Part shown: positions 1 through 9,298 of the stretch, piece by piece
Position numbering within the stretch: position 1 is the stretch's first letter
How the letters are laid out: the number at the start of each line of letters is the position of its first letter
Source of the DNA: Aurantiacibacter sediminis
GTDB taxonomy: Bacteria > Pseudomonadota > Alphaproteobacteria > Sphingomonadales > Sphingomonadaceae
Reading direction: 5' to 3'
NCBI RefSeq assembly: GCF_016019885.1
Contig: NZ_JAEANY010000002.1
Span: forward strand, 558,001-622,000
Length of the DNA: 64,000 nucleotides
Notes under the pieces: generated by a model
The model's input: only the letters and a program-made list of their open reading frames with translations
What the model was told of the DNA's origin: nothing
Database searches by the model: none
Position numbers and translations under genes: made by a program

Positions 1-1670
1 AAGGGTGCGAAGAAGATAAAAAGGCCGTGATCCCGGAAACGCCATGGACCAGAACGACCGTCCGAGAAATTGAGGCCAACCACCTGAGCGGTTCCCGTCT
101 TTCCCGCCATAAGCACTTCTTCCATCGGCAGTCGCGCGCGTCCTGCGGTGCCTGGCCCGTTCACAACATCGCTCATCGCCTGACGGATGTAAGCCTTGTA
201 CTCGGCGCTTACCCCCATGTCCTCAAATTGCGGCACGGTGGAATTGAGAGCCAGGCGCGGCGTCACTTTTTCCGAAGTCGCAAGACGCGCAGCCATGACC
301 GCAAGTTGCAGTGGAGAAGCGAGCATGTAACCTTGGCCAATGGTGGCGTTTACGGTGTCGAATGCCTGCCATTCACGGCCGTATTTCTCCATCTTCCATT
401 CGGGATTTGGCACGGTGCCGTAGAATTGGTTGGCAACCGGCAGCTCGAATTGCTGCTGCATGCCGTAATCCATGCAGGCATTGGCGATGGGCCACATGCC
501 GGTGCGCTGCGCCATCGCATAGAAATAAACGTCGCAGCTTTGATAGATAGCCTTGGCAAGATCTGTGCTGCCATGACCGCTGCGGTTCCAGCATCGGAAA
601 ACGCGATTGCCGACGCGCAGCCCGCCGCCGCAGAAGACGGTCTCATCGGGATCGATACCTTCGCCGAGCAGTGCCATGCCCACGGTCGGCTTCACCGTCG
701 AGCCCGGCGGATAGAGCCCCTGAAGAACCTTGTTGCGCAAAGGAACGCGATCGTTTTCCCTGAGCATCGAATATTCCAGCCTGCCGATACCGTCAGAGAA
801 ACTGTTCGGATCGAAGCTCGGCATACTCGCCATGCAGAGCAGGTCGCCGGTCAGGCAATCCATGACGACTACCGAACCGGATTCCAGCCCGAGCCGCCGT
901 GCAGCGTAATCCTGCAGAGGCCCATCGATGGTCAGGCGAACAGGATCACCCTGAACATCATCGCGTGTTTCCAGATCGCGTACGATCCGACCCGAAGCTG
1001 TCACTTCTACCCGGCGAGCGCCGGGCACTCCGCGCAAATCCATCTCAAATTGCTGCTCAACTCCATCCTTTCCGATCTTGAAGCCAGGCGTCATGAGAAG
1101 CGGCTGCGGCTCTTCCTCATATTCCTCACGGCTTGGAGCACCCACATAGCCGAGGAGGTGACCCACGGCTGGACCGGTCGGGTAATAACGCGAATATCCG
1201 CGCTGGGGTACCACGCCGGGAAGCTCTGGTAGGCGCACGCTGACAGCGGCGAAATCTTCGAAGCCGAGATTGTTGGCGACCGGGACGGCTGCAAAGCCCC
1301 GGCTCTCTTCAAGCCTGAAGCGAAGATCTTCGCGTTCCGCTGGAGTGAAGTTCAGCAATTCGCTGAGCAGGTTTACCGTCTGATCGGGGTCGTTGACCCG
1401 CTCCGGAATGATATCGACGCGGAAATCGGCCCGGTTGGACGCGAGTGGCGAGCCGTTACGATCGAGGATCCAGCCTCGGCGCGGGGGAATGAGTGAGAGG
1501 TTTACGCGGTTGCTCTCCGCTTCCATCTCGTATTTCTCATTCTCGGCTACGGCGATATAGCCCATGCGCGCTGCGAGCAGGCAGCCAATACCGCCTTGTA
1601 TGGCTCCGATGAGAAAACTCCGGCGGGCGAAACGTTCCTTGAGAGTATTGGAAGTGATCTTGCGGTCCAT
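1..1670 (-). CDS. mrdA: Penicillin-binding protein 2 (elongation transpeptidase), partial
   Basis: Peptidoglycan DD-transpeptidase that cross-links new side-wall peptidoglycan as part of the Rod/elongasome complex; inner membrane with a periplasmic catalytic domain. About 556 residues are visible and the frame stays open to the left edge, so the C-terminus is missing. Seen: a short N-terminal cytoplasmic and membrane segment, the pedestal motif PPRRGWILDRNG near residue 53, the active-site SxxK as PPGSTVKP (Ser324, Lys327), and KTG as AGKTGTAQ (Lys524). The ATG at 1670 lies 5 bases beyond the mreD stop, with the GGTGAG overlapping that stop serving as ribosome site, so the two are translationally coupled. 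rodA would be expected next, outside the window. Confidence 0.95.
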   Translation of the reverse strand, partial: MDRKITSNTLKERFARRSFLIGAIQGGIGCLLAARMGYIAVAENEKYEMEAESNRVNLSLIPPRRGWILDRNGSPLASNRADFRVDIIPERVNDPDQTVNLLSELLNFTPAEREDLRFRLEESRGFAAVPVANNLGFEDFAAVSVRLPELPGVVPQRGYSRYYPTGPAVGHLLGYVGAPSREEYEEEPQPLLMTPGFKIGKDGVEQQFEMDLRGVPGARRVEVTASGRIVRDLETRDDVQGDPVRLTIDGPLQDYAARRLGLESGSVVVMDCLTGDLLCMASMPSFDPNSFSDGIGRLEYSMLRENDRVPLRNKVLQGLYPPGSTVKPTVGMALLGEGIDPDETVFCGGGLRVGNRVFRCWNRSGHGSTDLAKAIYQSCDVYFYAMAQRTGMWPIANACMDYGMQQQFELPVANQFYGTVPNPEWKMEKYGREWQAFDTVNATIGQGYMLASPLQLAVMAARLATSEKVTPRLALNSTVPQFEDMGVSAEYKAYIRQAMSDVVNGPGTAGRARLPMEEVLMAGKTGTAQVVGLNFSDGRSGPWRFRDHGLFIFFAP

Positions 1671-1674
1671 CAGC

Positions 1675-2229
1675 TCACCCAATGCGCCGCACGCGCGTCA
1701 GACGGACGCGGTCAAGAAGAGACACGATTTGCGCAACCACGGGGAACAGCATGATGGTGATCAATATCTGTGGCAAGATGAGGGAAAGCTGAATCCAGTT
1801 CAGCGACACGCCCGAGAAAATGGCGGAGAAAAAAAGATAAAGCGTGCTGAAGACTGCGGCCACGCCCCAGTCCTGCCAGAAACCGCGCCATGGAAAGCGG
1901 ACTTCGATCAGGTCGAGTGCAATCATGGTGAGGGAGAATAGCAGGATCCCCGATCCCAGCGGCTGGCCGGAATAGAGGTCATGAAAAAATCCCAGCGGCA
2001 GGCCCGCCCACATGGGCAGCAGACCCGGTCTCAAAACGCGCCAGGCCAGCAGGAAGAGATAACCGAGCGGCGGAACCATCGGCGCAGAGGCAATAATGGG
2101 CAGAAGCGGCGTCAGTGATGCAAGCAATATCGTCAGCCAAGGCAATCCATATGCAAGGACCGGGGAATGCGCCCGGTTGATTTTGCTGCCGAACTGATCG
2201 CGCCGCGCGTTCGGATTAAGCCGCTCCAT
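1675..2229 (-). CDS. mreD: Rod shape-determining protein MreD
   Basis: Integral membrane subunit of the Rod complex, of the usual small MreD size (184 residues). A charged N-terminal tail of about 25 residues is followed by five to six hydrophobic segments, including one around residues 28-50 and the conserved stretch GLPLGFFHDLYSGQPLG near residue 75, typical of MreD. The ATG at 2229 overlaps the last base of the mreC stop, so it is coupled to mreC; mrdA starts 5 bases before its own stop. Identification rests on hydropathy, that motif and the mreBCD-mrdA order. Confidence 0.92.
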   Translation of the reverse strand: MERLNPNARRDQFGSKINRAHSPVLAYGLPWLTILLASLTPLLPIIASAPMVPPLGYLFLLAWRVLRPGLLPMWAGLPLGFFHDLYSGQPLGSGILLFSLTMIALDLIEVRFPWRGFWQDWGVAAVFSTLYLFFSAIFSGVSLNWIQLSLILPQILITIMLFPVVAQIVSLLDRVRLTRVRRIG

Positions 2230-3125
2230 TATTCTTCTTCGCTCTGCATGCTGGTAAACGGAGCATCGGCAGCCACGATGGCTTCAGGTTCGAAGATTGG
2301 TTCGACGATAACGAAATCGGTGGCGGCCGGGTTGCTGAGCAATTGGCCGATTGCGCCATCATCGGTGATTTCAGACACCATCGCGACGGCCACGCCGGGA
2401 CGGAACAGCCCGCCAGCGCCGGAGGTGACGAAAATGTCGCCTTCCTCTAGCGGATTAATACCAAGATTGATCAGGCGAATGCGCAGCGAACCGTCTGCGC
2501 GCCCTTCCGCGAAAGCAACCACATCGTCGGTTGCGCGCCTGACGGGTACGATGCTTTCGACGTCGGTCAGCAAAAGGACCCGCGATGTGGAATTGCCCGC
2601 TTCAAGGATGCGACCGACAAGACCCATGGGAGAGCTGACCGGCATTCCGACCTGCACACCGTCGTCCTGACCGGCGCCCAAATATCCGAATCTGCGCGTA
2701 CTGGTGGAGCTCGATCCGATCAGCCTTCCGGTGGCGACCGGGGTGATCTCGCCCTCGGCCAGATCGAGCAGGGCTTTCAGCCGAGCGTTCTCTTGCTCGA
2801 GTGCGCGCATTTCGGCGAGCCGGACGCGGGCAATTTCATTCTCGCGCTGTAGTTCTGCATTGCGTGATCCAGCGTCGTAATAGCCTGCGATTGCTTCGAA
2901 AAAGCTGCGTGATCCGACGCGCCCCGTCGCACCGGCTTCCCCCACCGGCGAGGCGGCATCGGTGGCCATGGAGCGAAGGCCATAAAAGGCTTCGGGCCGC
3001 CACAGAGAAATGATCAACAACAGCGCGCCGATCAGCGCCCCGGCGCTTGCAAAAACATAGCCAGCGAAGCGGCCAAGCTGCGCCTTCTTGTTAGAGCCAG
3101 ATGTCTGCGCCGACGGCGGTGCCAT
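2229..3125 (-). CDS. mreC: Rod shape-determining protein MreC
   Basis: Bitopic inner-membrane scaffold linking cytoplasmic MreB filaments to the periplasmic PBP2/RodA synthase. At 298 residues it is of normal length. There is one N-terminal membrane segment (about residues 21-43), a coiled coil rich in Glu/Leu/Arg (about 85-125, containing QRENEIARVRLAEMRALEQE), then the two beta-barrel MreC domain with LIGSSSTSTRRFGYLGAG and GLVGRILEAG. The last residues form an acidic tail. It sits 30 bases downstream of mreB and overlaps mreD by one base. Confidence 0.95.
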   Translation of the reverse strand: MAPPSAQTSGSNKKAQLGRFAGYVFASAGALIGALLLIISLWRPEAFYGLRSMATDAASPVGEAGATGRVGSRSFFEAIAGYYDAGSRNAELQRENEIARVRLAEMRALEQENARLKALLDLAEGEITPVATGRLIGSSSTSTRRFGYLGAGQDDGVQVGMPVSSPMGLVGRILEAGNSTSRVLLLTDVESIVPVRRATDDVVAFAEGRADGSLRIRLINLGINPLEEGDIFVTSGAGGLFRPGVAVAMVSEITDDGAIGQLLSNPAATDFVIVEPIFEPEAIVAADAPFTSMQSEEE

Positions 3126-3155
3126 CGCGGCCCGCTCCCCTTGTTGAATTGCTTT

Positions 3156-4244
<1,089 letters not shown>

Positions 4245-4386
4245 TCAGTCCGAACTCTGTTGGAAATGCGGAAAGTCACGCCCCTTAACCCGCAACCGTC
4301 AGAAAGGCCAAAAAATTTGTCGAAAAGGTCGTAGTTTTGCCCCGGTTCGCCTCGAAATTGCGCGCACTGACCTGTAGGGTGCGCCG

Positions 4387-6201
4387 ATGCCGCAAATCCG
4401 CCGCCTTCCAGAGACGCTCGTCAACCGCATTGCTGCGGGTGAGGTTGTCGAGCGCCCGGCCTCCGCGTTAAAGGAGCTTGTGGAGAATGCGATCGATGCT
4501 GGCACGACGCGCATTAGCGTGTCGATTGTCGAAGGCGGGCTCGGTTCAATTCAGGTCACGGACGATGGTTGCGGCATGTCGCCTGAGCAGATGTCACTGG
4601 CCTTGGAAAGACACGCGACGTCCAAATTGCCTGATGAGGCGATTGAGCAAGTGGCGACACTCGGCTTTCGAGGCGAGGCGCTCCCTTCGATCGGAAGCGT
4701 CGCGAAGCTGACTATCGAGAGCAGGCCGGCTGATAGCTCTGATGGATGGCGCAGGGTGGTCGATCATGGAGCACTGGTGGAGGAGGGGCCAGCGGCCTTG
4801 CCTCCCGGCACGCGGGTGAGGGTTGAGGATCTGTTCAGAAAGATCCCCGCGAGGCGCAAATTCCTGCGCACACCGCGTAGCGAATATGCTGCCTGCCATG
4901 ATATCGTGCGCCGCCTCGCTATGGCGCGCCCCGATATTGCCTTTACCTTCGAACATGGCGAGAGGCGTATTTTTGCCGTGCAGGAAGGGCAGGAGGCACC
5001 TGAACGCGTCGCGCAGATTGTCGCACGCGAGTTAGCGGACAATGGCGTTGTTATAGATCTGGAGCGGCCGAGCGGTGAAGGCACGATGCGGCTCAGCGGC
5101 ATCGCAGGGCTGCCGACCTACAATCGCGGGGTCGCCGATCATCAGTATCTCTTCGTGAATGGCCGCCCGGTGAAGGACCGCCTTCTCATCGGCGCGGTGC
5201 GCGGCGCCTATGCAGAGATGCTGGCGCGTGATCGGCATGCGGTGCTCGCGCTGTTCCTCGACGTTCCGTTTCCCGATGTCGATGTGAATGTGCACCCCGC
5301 CAAAACCGAAGTCCGTTTCCGCGATGCTGCTGCGGTGCGCGGTTTCATCGTCAGTGGCTTGCGAAATGCGCTTTCCACCGGTGACCGGCGAAGCGCGCAG
5401 GCTCCGGACTCCGGGGCAATGGGACGGTGGCAGGCGGAACCGCTTGGCGCAGAGCCTTCTCCGGCCTTGGCCTCTATCTTTTCGGGACGCGATTGGTCTT
5501 CCCCATCGTCTCAACGATTGTCGGAAACGCGCAGCGAGTGGGCCGGAGATACGCAAACGCTCGCCGCGCCGCAGGGGAGGGCAGAAGAGGCTGAAGCGCT
5601 TTCAGCAGATGCAGAACGCTTTCCACTGGGCATTGCGCGCGGTCAGGTCGCCAACACCTACATTATCGCCGAGTCAGCGGATGGGCTGGTGCTTGTCGAT
5701 CAACACGCAGCGCATGAACGCATCGTGCTCGAGCGCTTACGCGCTGCCGGTGCCGGCGAGAAGGTCGCAGCCAGCCAGGCGATGCTGATCCCCGAAGTGG
5801 TCGAACTGGAAGAGGCCGATTGCGACCGGCTTGAGGAACATATCGATCACTTCACCAAGCTCGGCCTTGTTATCGAGCGGTTCGGTCCAAATGCCATGCT
5901 CGTGCGCGCCATTCCCGGCGTTCTCAAGAAAGCGGATCCGGAAGCGCTGTTGCGCGATCTAGCCGACGATATCGCCAAGCACGGGTCATCGCTGCTGCTT
6001 ACGGAGAAGATCGAGCATGTGCTGGCAACGATGGCTTGCCATGGTTCTGTTAGGGCTGGGCGAGTGCTCAATGTAGCCGAGATGAATGCTCTGCTGCGCG
6101 AGATGGAGACCACCCCGCGGTCGGGGCAGTGCAATCACGGTCGGCCTACGTGGGTCAAGTTGTCGATGGAAGATGTCGAGAAACTGTTCGGGAGGCATTA
6201 A
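4387..6201 (+). CDS. mutL: DNA mismatch repair protein MutL (endonuclease-type)
   Basis: GHKL-ATPase matchmaker of mismatch repair, 604 residues. N-terminal ATPase motifs are visible: ELVENAIDAG, DDGCGM and GFRGEALPSIGS. After a poorly conserved linker (about residues 325-415) the C-terminal dimer domain carries VDQHAAHERIVLE (about 437), matching the DQHA(X)2E(X)4E endonuclease motif, plus ACHGSVRAG (about 550) and CNHGRPT (about 581), the other metal-site motifs. This argues that MutL itself nicks DNA, as in bacteria without MutH. Its TAA shares one base with the ATG of the next gene. Confidence 0.97.
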   Translation: MPQIRRLPETLVNRIAAGEVVERPASALKELVENAIDAGTTRISVSIVEGGLGSIQVTDDGCGMSPEQMSLALERHATSKLPDEAIEQVATLGFRGEALPSIGSVAKLTIESRPADSSDGWRRVVDHGALVEEGPAALPPGTRVRVEDLFRKIPARRKFLRTPRSEYAACHDIVRRLAMARPDIAFTFEHGERRIFAVQEGQEAPERVAQIVARELADNGVVIDLERPSGEGTMRLSGIAGLPTYNRGVADHQYLFVNGRPVKDRLLIGAVRGAYAEMLARDRHAVLALFLDVPFPDVDVNVHPAKTEVRFRDAAAVRGFIVSGLRNALSTGDRRSAQAPDSGAMGRWQAEPLGAEPSPALASIFSGRDWSSPSSQRLSETRSEWAGDTQTLAAPQGRAEEAEALSADAERFPLGIARGQVANTYIIAESADGLVLVDQHAAHERIVLERLRAAGAGEKVAASQAMLIPEVVELEEADCDRLEEHIDHFTKLGLVIERFGPNAMLVRAIPGVLKKADPEALLRDLADDIAKHGSSLLLTEKIEHVLATMACHGSVRAGRVLNVAEMNALLREMETTPRSGQCNHGRPTWVKLSMEDVEKLFGRH

Positions 6202-6701
6202 TGCGGGGATTGTGTGGGGCAGTGCTGGCGGGTTTGCTTCTCGGTTGCGGCAACGCTCCGTCGGAAGACCAACGGGCGGCAGAAGATGCGGCCATCGCCG
6301 ACCGGGTGCGTGAGGCGAACGAAACTGGTCCGCCGATCGAAGAGGTCGTGCCGGAGACTATCAGCTATCCGGACATGGAAACGAACGATCTGCTGGGCCA
6401 AGGCTGTGCCTATGCACCCGGAACCAGCATGGGTGTACGAGTGATTGCCCGCGAGACCGATGCCTATTTGAAAATCGACGGCGAAATGGTCCGCTTTGCA
6501 GCCGATCCCGGCTCGCGCGAACTGCCCTCGAACACGCGCTCGCTTTACAACGGTCGGACGCACTCTTTGCGATTGGCTGTCGGAGAAGTGGCGCAGGAAG
6601 GCGAAATCGAAGACACCACGTTCGAAGGCACAATGTGGCTGTACGACCGGTGGGACCGTGTGGTCTACACCGGTACTGGTACAGCCAATTGCGGCGTTTG
6701 A
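6201..6701 (+). CDS. Small lipoprotein of unknown function
   Basis: A 166-residue protein starting at the ATG that overlaps the mutL stop (TAATG). The N-terminus MRGLCGAVLAGLLLGCGN is a lipoprotein signal with lipobox LLGC (Cys16), followed by an acidic, flexible segment (about 20-55) and a compact C-terminal domain with YAPGTSMGVRVIARETDAY and WDRVVYTGTGTANCGV. Longer reading-through starts upstream inside mutL would destroy the signal peptide, so 6201 is preferred. Probably a periplasmic membrane-anchored protein; similar orphan lipoproteins occur downstream of mutL in sphingomonads as far as I recall. No function can be assigned. Confidence 0.8.
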   Translation: MRGLCGAVLAGLLLGCGNAPSEDQRAAEDAAIADRVREANETGPPIEEVVPETISYPDMETNDLLGQGCAYAPGTSMGVRVIARETDAYLKIDGEMVRFAADPGSRELPSNTRSLYNGRTHSLRLAVGEVAQEGEIEDTTFEGTMWLYDRWDRVVYTGTGTANCGV

Positions 6702-6713
6702 TCCTCGCTGCGA

Positions 6714-7529
6714 TCAGGTCCTGAATTCGGGCACGCGGCCATCGTCACCCAGTTCCGGGATGATACGATAGCGAGCGAGAACGAGGCTGAAGATACCGAA
6801 GAGCAGCAGGCCGACGGCAACCAGCGTGAAGACGATGCCTTCACCAGCCAGCGATGCGACAGCATCACCGAGGGTCTTAATTTGCTCCGCGCCGCCGGAC
6901 ATGAAGCCAGCTTGGATCAACGACCAGGCGATCACGCCATATACTACGCCGCGGGCAGAATAGCCTGCGCCGCCGAGCAAACGCGTTGCATCGGGCGCAT
7001 TCGCCGAAATACGATTCATGAATTCGCCGCTAAGCCCCTTCTTGATCTGGAAAATTGCGGCAATGCCGAAAGCGATACCGAGAAGGCCGATGACGGTGCC
7101 ACCAAATTCCACGGAAAGCACGCCGGACGCAGCTTCCTGAGCGCCGCCGCCCGATCCACCTGAACCGCCACCTCCGCCGCTGCTGCTGGCGAATTGATAG
7201 GCCGACCAGGCGAGCGCGAGGTGCCCGATGGCACTTCCCGCATGGCCAAGGCGCTTGCCCCATCCTTTTGCGTCAGTGCCGTTGTTTTCGATGTCGAAAA
7301 ATGTCGATGAGAAGCGGAACAGGGCATAGGCGATAAGGCCAACCACCATCAGCCACAGAATTGCAGTGCCCGCAGGGAAGTCCTTCACGGCTTGGAAAAC
7401 GCCATTGGTGCCTTCGGCGATCTTGCTCGCACTCGTAAGCGCGACGATGCCGAGCGTTGCATAGAGAATAGCGCGGCTGAAATAGCCGACGCGTACCAAC
7501 CAATTGAATTTCTCAGATTTGTCGACCAT
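6714..7529 (-). CDS. DUF1206 family integral membrane protein
   Basis: Predicted inner-membrane protein of 271 residues built from three similar membrane hairpins, characteristic of DUF1206: VGYFSRAILYATLGIVAL near the start, then two further copies with GYSARGVVYGVIAWSLIQAG near residue 185. A Gly/Ser-rich loop (about residues 118-133, SSSGGGGGSGGSGGG) separates the second and third parts. It has no known enzymatic function. It converges with the mutL-lipoprotein pair (12-base gap) and is followed upstream by an unrelated NYN gene, so it looks monocistronic. Confidence 0.85.
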   Translation of the reverse strand: MVDKSEKFNWLVRVGYFSRAILYATLGIVALTSASKIAEGTNGVFQAVKDFPAGTAILWLMVVGLIAYALFRFSSTFFDIENNGTDAKGWGKRLGHAGSAIGHLALAWSAYQFASSSGGGGGSGGSGGGAQEAASGVLSVEFGGTVIGLLGIAFGIAAIFQIKKGLSGEFMNRISANAPDATRLLGGAGYSARGVVYGVIAWSLIQAGFMSGGAEQIKTLGDAVASLAGEGIVFTLVAVGLLLFGIFSLVLARYRIIPELGDDGRVPEFRT

Positions 7530-7588
7530 TATATCGTCCCTGTTGCTTGATGAACGACTAACGACCTTCCTGCGATTTGGTGCCGAGA

Positions 7589-8299
7589 TTATCGCAAACG
7601 TTTGACGTAGAGCTGCTTGTCGTCCCGCCGCTCCATTTTGAAATTGTCGCTGGCGGCGCGCATCATGTCGGACAGGCGCTTGAAGCCGTGGTTGCGAACA
7701 TCGAAGCTGGATCGATTGCCTGCGATCTGGCCGACTTCATGCAGCCGCGCAAAACCTTCGTCATCCCGGCTAGCGGCTTTCCAGGCGTCACCCAGCAAAT
7801 CGATCAGGTCCTGATCGATAACGTCATCCGACTGCGATTTGTCATCACGCGAATTGGTGCGGATCAATTGATCGACATCGATGTAGCGCGTGCAGGCCGA
7901 CTTGAATGCATCGGGTGCTTTGTTCCCACCGAAGCCGTAGACGATCAAGCCGTCTTGCCGGAGCCGTGTGACGAGCGGGGTAAAATCGCTGTCCGAAGAC
8001 ATGATGCCGAACCCGTCCACCTTGCCGGTGTTCAGGAGATCGATCGCATCGATAGCCATTGCGATATCGGTGGCGTTCTTGCCTTTGGTCAGGTCGAACT
8101 GCTGCATCGGCTGGATTCCGAAGCGGTGCGTAATTTTGTTCCAATTCGACAGCGCCGGTTTCGCCCAATTGCCATAGGCGCGGCGCACATTGACCTGGCC
8201 CAATTCCGCAAGGACGGTGAGGACGGGGTCGATACCTGCATGGCTGGCATTGTCTGCATCGATGAGCAGTGCGATATTTTTGAGATTGGCTTCTGGCAT
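7589..8299 (-). CDS. NYN-domain putative RNase with C-terminal OST-HTH/LOTUS-like domain
   Basis: A 236-residue cytoplasmic protein. The N-terminal half is a NYN (PIN-like, LabA/DUF88) domain: ALLIDADNAS (Asp14, Asp16), ATDIAMAIDAID (Asp78) and GIMSSDSDFTPL (Asp103, Asp105) give the set of acidic residues that bind metal in this fold. The C-terminal 70 residues contain the FARLHEVGQIAG and HGFKRLSDMM helices plus a basic tail, fitting the OST-HTH/LOTUS domain often fused to NYN and thought to bind RNA. Members are assigned to RNA metabolism, but the substrate is unknown. It sits 49 bases downstream of the carbonic anhydrase gene and may be co-transcribed with it. Confidence 0.85.
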   Translation of the reverse strand: MPEANLKNIALLIDADNASHAGIDPVLTVLAELGQVNVRRAYGNWAKPALSNWNKITHRFGIQPMQQFDLTKGKNATDIAMAIDAIDLLNTGKVDGFGIMSSDSDFTPLVTRLRQDGLIVYGFGGNKAPDAFKSACTRYIDVDQLIRTNSRDDKSQSDDVIDQDLIDLLGDAWKAASRDDEGFARLHEVGQIAGNRSSFDVRNHGFKRLSDMMRAASDNFKMERRDDKQLYVKRLR

Positions 8300-8348
8300 G
8301 GGCGGTTAAATGGCGCGGAGCAGTTTGCGACGCAACCCCGCTACGCGC

Positions 8349-8990
8349 TCACTCAACGGCTTCGAACTTCCCGGTATCTTCATCGCGCAGATAGAGCACG
8401 CCTTCGGTAATGGAGAAATGCGTTCCGCGAAGTTTTAGATCGCCGCGCTCAACCGCTTCCCGCACAAAGGGAAAGCTCAGCAAATTCTCGATGCTGACAC
8501 CCACTGCGGCAAATTCCATTTCGCGCTCTGCGACGCGGCTTTCGGTTCCATGCGCATCGGCAACAGGTTCGCGCGCATCATCCAACAAGTGGACCCAATT
8601 CGCCACAAAACCGCCTTCGCCCGGAGCATTGCCATGCAATTCCTGCGTCAGCGCCGCCTTGCAGCCGCCGCATCGCCCGTGACCCATGATCACGATCTGG
8701 CGAACTTTCAGAACCTGCACTGCATATTCTATCGCTGCCGACACACCGTGTTGACCGGGTGTGGTCTCGAAGGGCGGGACAAGGGCGGCAACATTTCGGA
8801 CGACGAAAATTTCGCCCGGATCGACATCGAAAATCTGCGCCGGATCGACCCGGCTATCCGAACAGCCGATGATCATCAGCTTCGGATGCTGACCTTCGGA
8901 CACCAGCTGGTCATAGCGAGCGCGCTGCTTAGGGTAGCCTTCGGTGCGGAACCGGCGATAGCCGTGCAGTAATTCGTGGAATTCAGGCAT
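8349..8990 (-). CDS. Beta-class carbonic anhydrase
   Basis: Zinc enzyme interconverting CO2 and bicarbonate, 213 residues. The beta-class signature is complete: CSDSR (Cys43, Asp45, Arg47) and HGRCGGC (His104, Cys107) provide the zinc ligands and the Asp-Arg dyad. The ATG at 8990 shares one base with the TAA of the PII-like gene (TAATG), which fixes the start; a longer frame with 12 extra residues exists but would overlap more. It is the last gene of sbtA - PII-like - CA, suggesting it equilibrates imported bicarbonate or supplies bicarbonate to carboxylases. Confidence 0.95.
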   Translation of the reverse strand: MPEFHELLHGYRRFRTEGYPKQRARYDQLVSEGQHPKLMIIGCSDSRVDPAQIFDVDPGEIFVVRNVAALVPPFETTPGQHGVSAAIEYAVQVLKVRQIVIMGHGRCGGCKAALTQELHGNAPGEGGFVANWVHLLDDAREPVADAHGTESRVAEREMEFAAVGVSIENLLSFPFVREAVERGDLKLRGTHFSITEGVLYLRDEDTGKFEAVE

Positions 8991-9298
8991 TAAAAGCGCT
9001 CGCCACGGATGACCTGGATGTCCCACATGGTGAGCAGCAATCTGCGCTGAGTGAGCACTGGCGCCAAGGCTTCTGCCAGAGCCATGGCTTTGTCCTCTGG
9101 CGCGATTGTCAGAATAAGGACTTTATCCGTGCCCATCACCCGTTCTTCGCGCCAGCGGCCATCACGACCTTTGCCGGACGTAACCGGAGTGATCGTCCAG
9201 CCGGTGATGCCTGCATCGTCAATCGCCTTGGTTACGCGATTGGCCTGCGCCTGATCTGCGAGGATCTCGATACGTTTGCGGATTACGGTCTCGATCAT
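8990..9298 (-). CDS. PII-like (SbtB-type) regulator of bicarbonate transport
   Basis: A 102-residue ferredoxin-like-fold protein of the PII superfamily. The pattern fits: beta-alpha-beta with EILADQAQANRVTKAIDDAG, a T-loop region (SGKGRDGRWREERVMGTDKV, about 42-61), the second beta-alpha-beta and a final strand WDIQVIRGERF. It ends without the C-terminal Cys-containing extension found in cyanobacterial SbtB. The start ATG overlaps the sbtA stop by four bases (ATGA), and its stop overlaps the carbonic anhydrase start. In cyanobacteria SbtB binds adenine nucleotides and controls SbtA; the same role is inferred here from operon position. Several longer in-frame starts only read through sbtA. Confidence 0.85.
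   Translation of the reverse strand: MIETVIRKRIEILADQAQANRVTKAIDDAGITGWTITPVTSGKGRDGRWREERVMGTDKVLILTIAPEDKAMALAEALAPVLTQRRLLLTMWDIQVIRGERF

Noticed and set aside
27-1232. Long plus-strand open frame (401 codons)
   Set aside because: It is antisense to mrdA, whose minus-strand translation has SxxK and KTG motifs and is open across the whole stretch.
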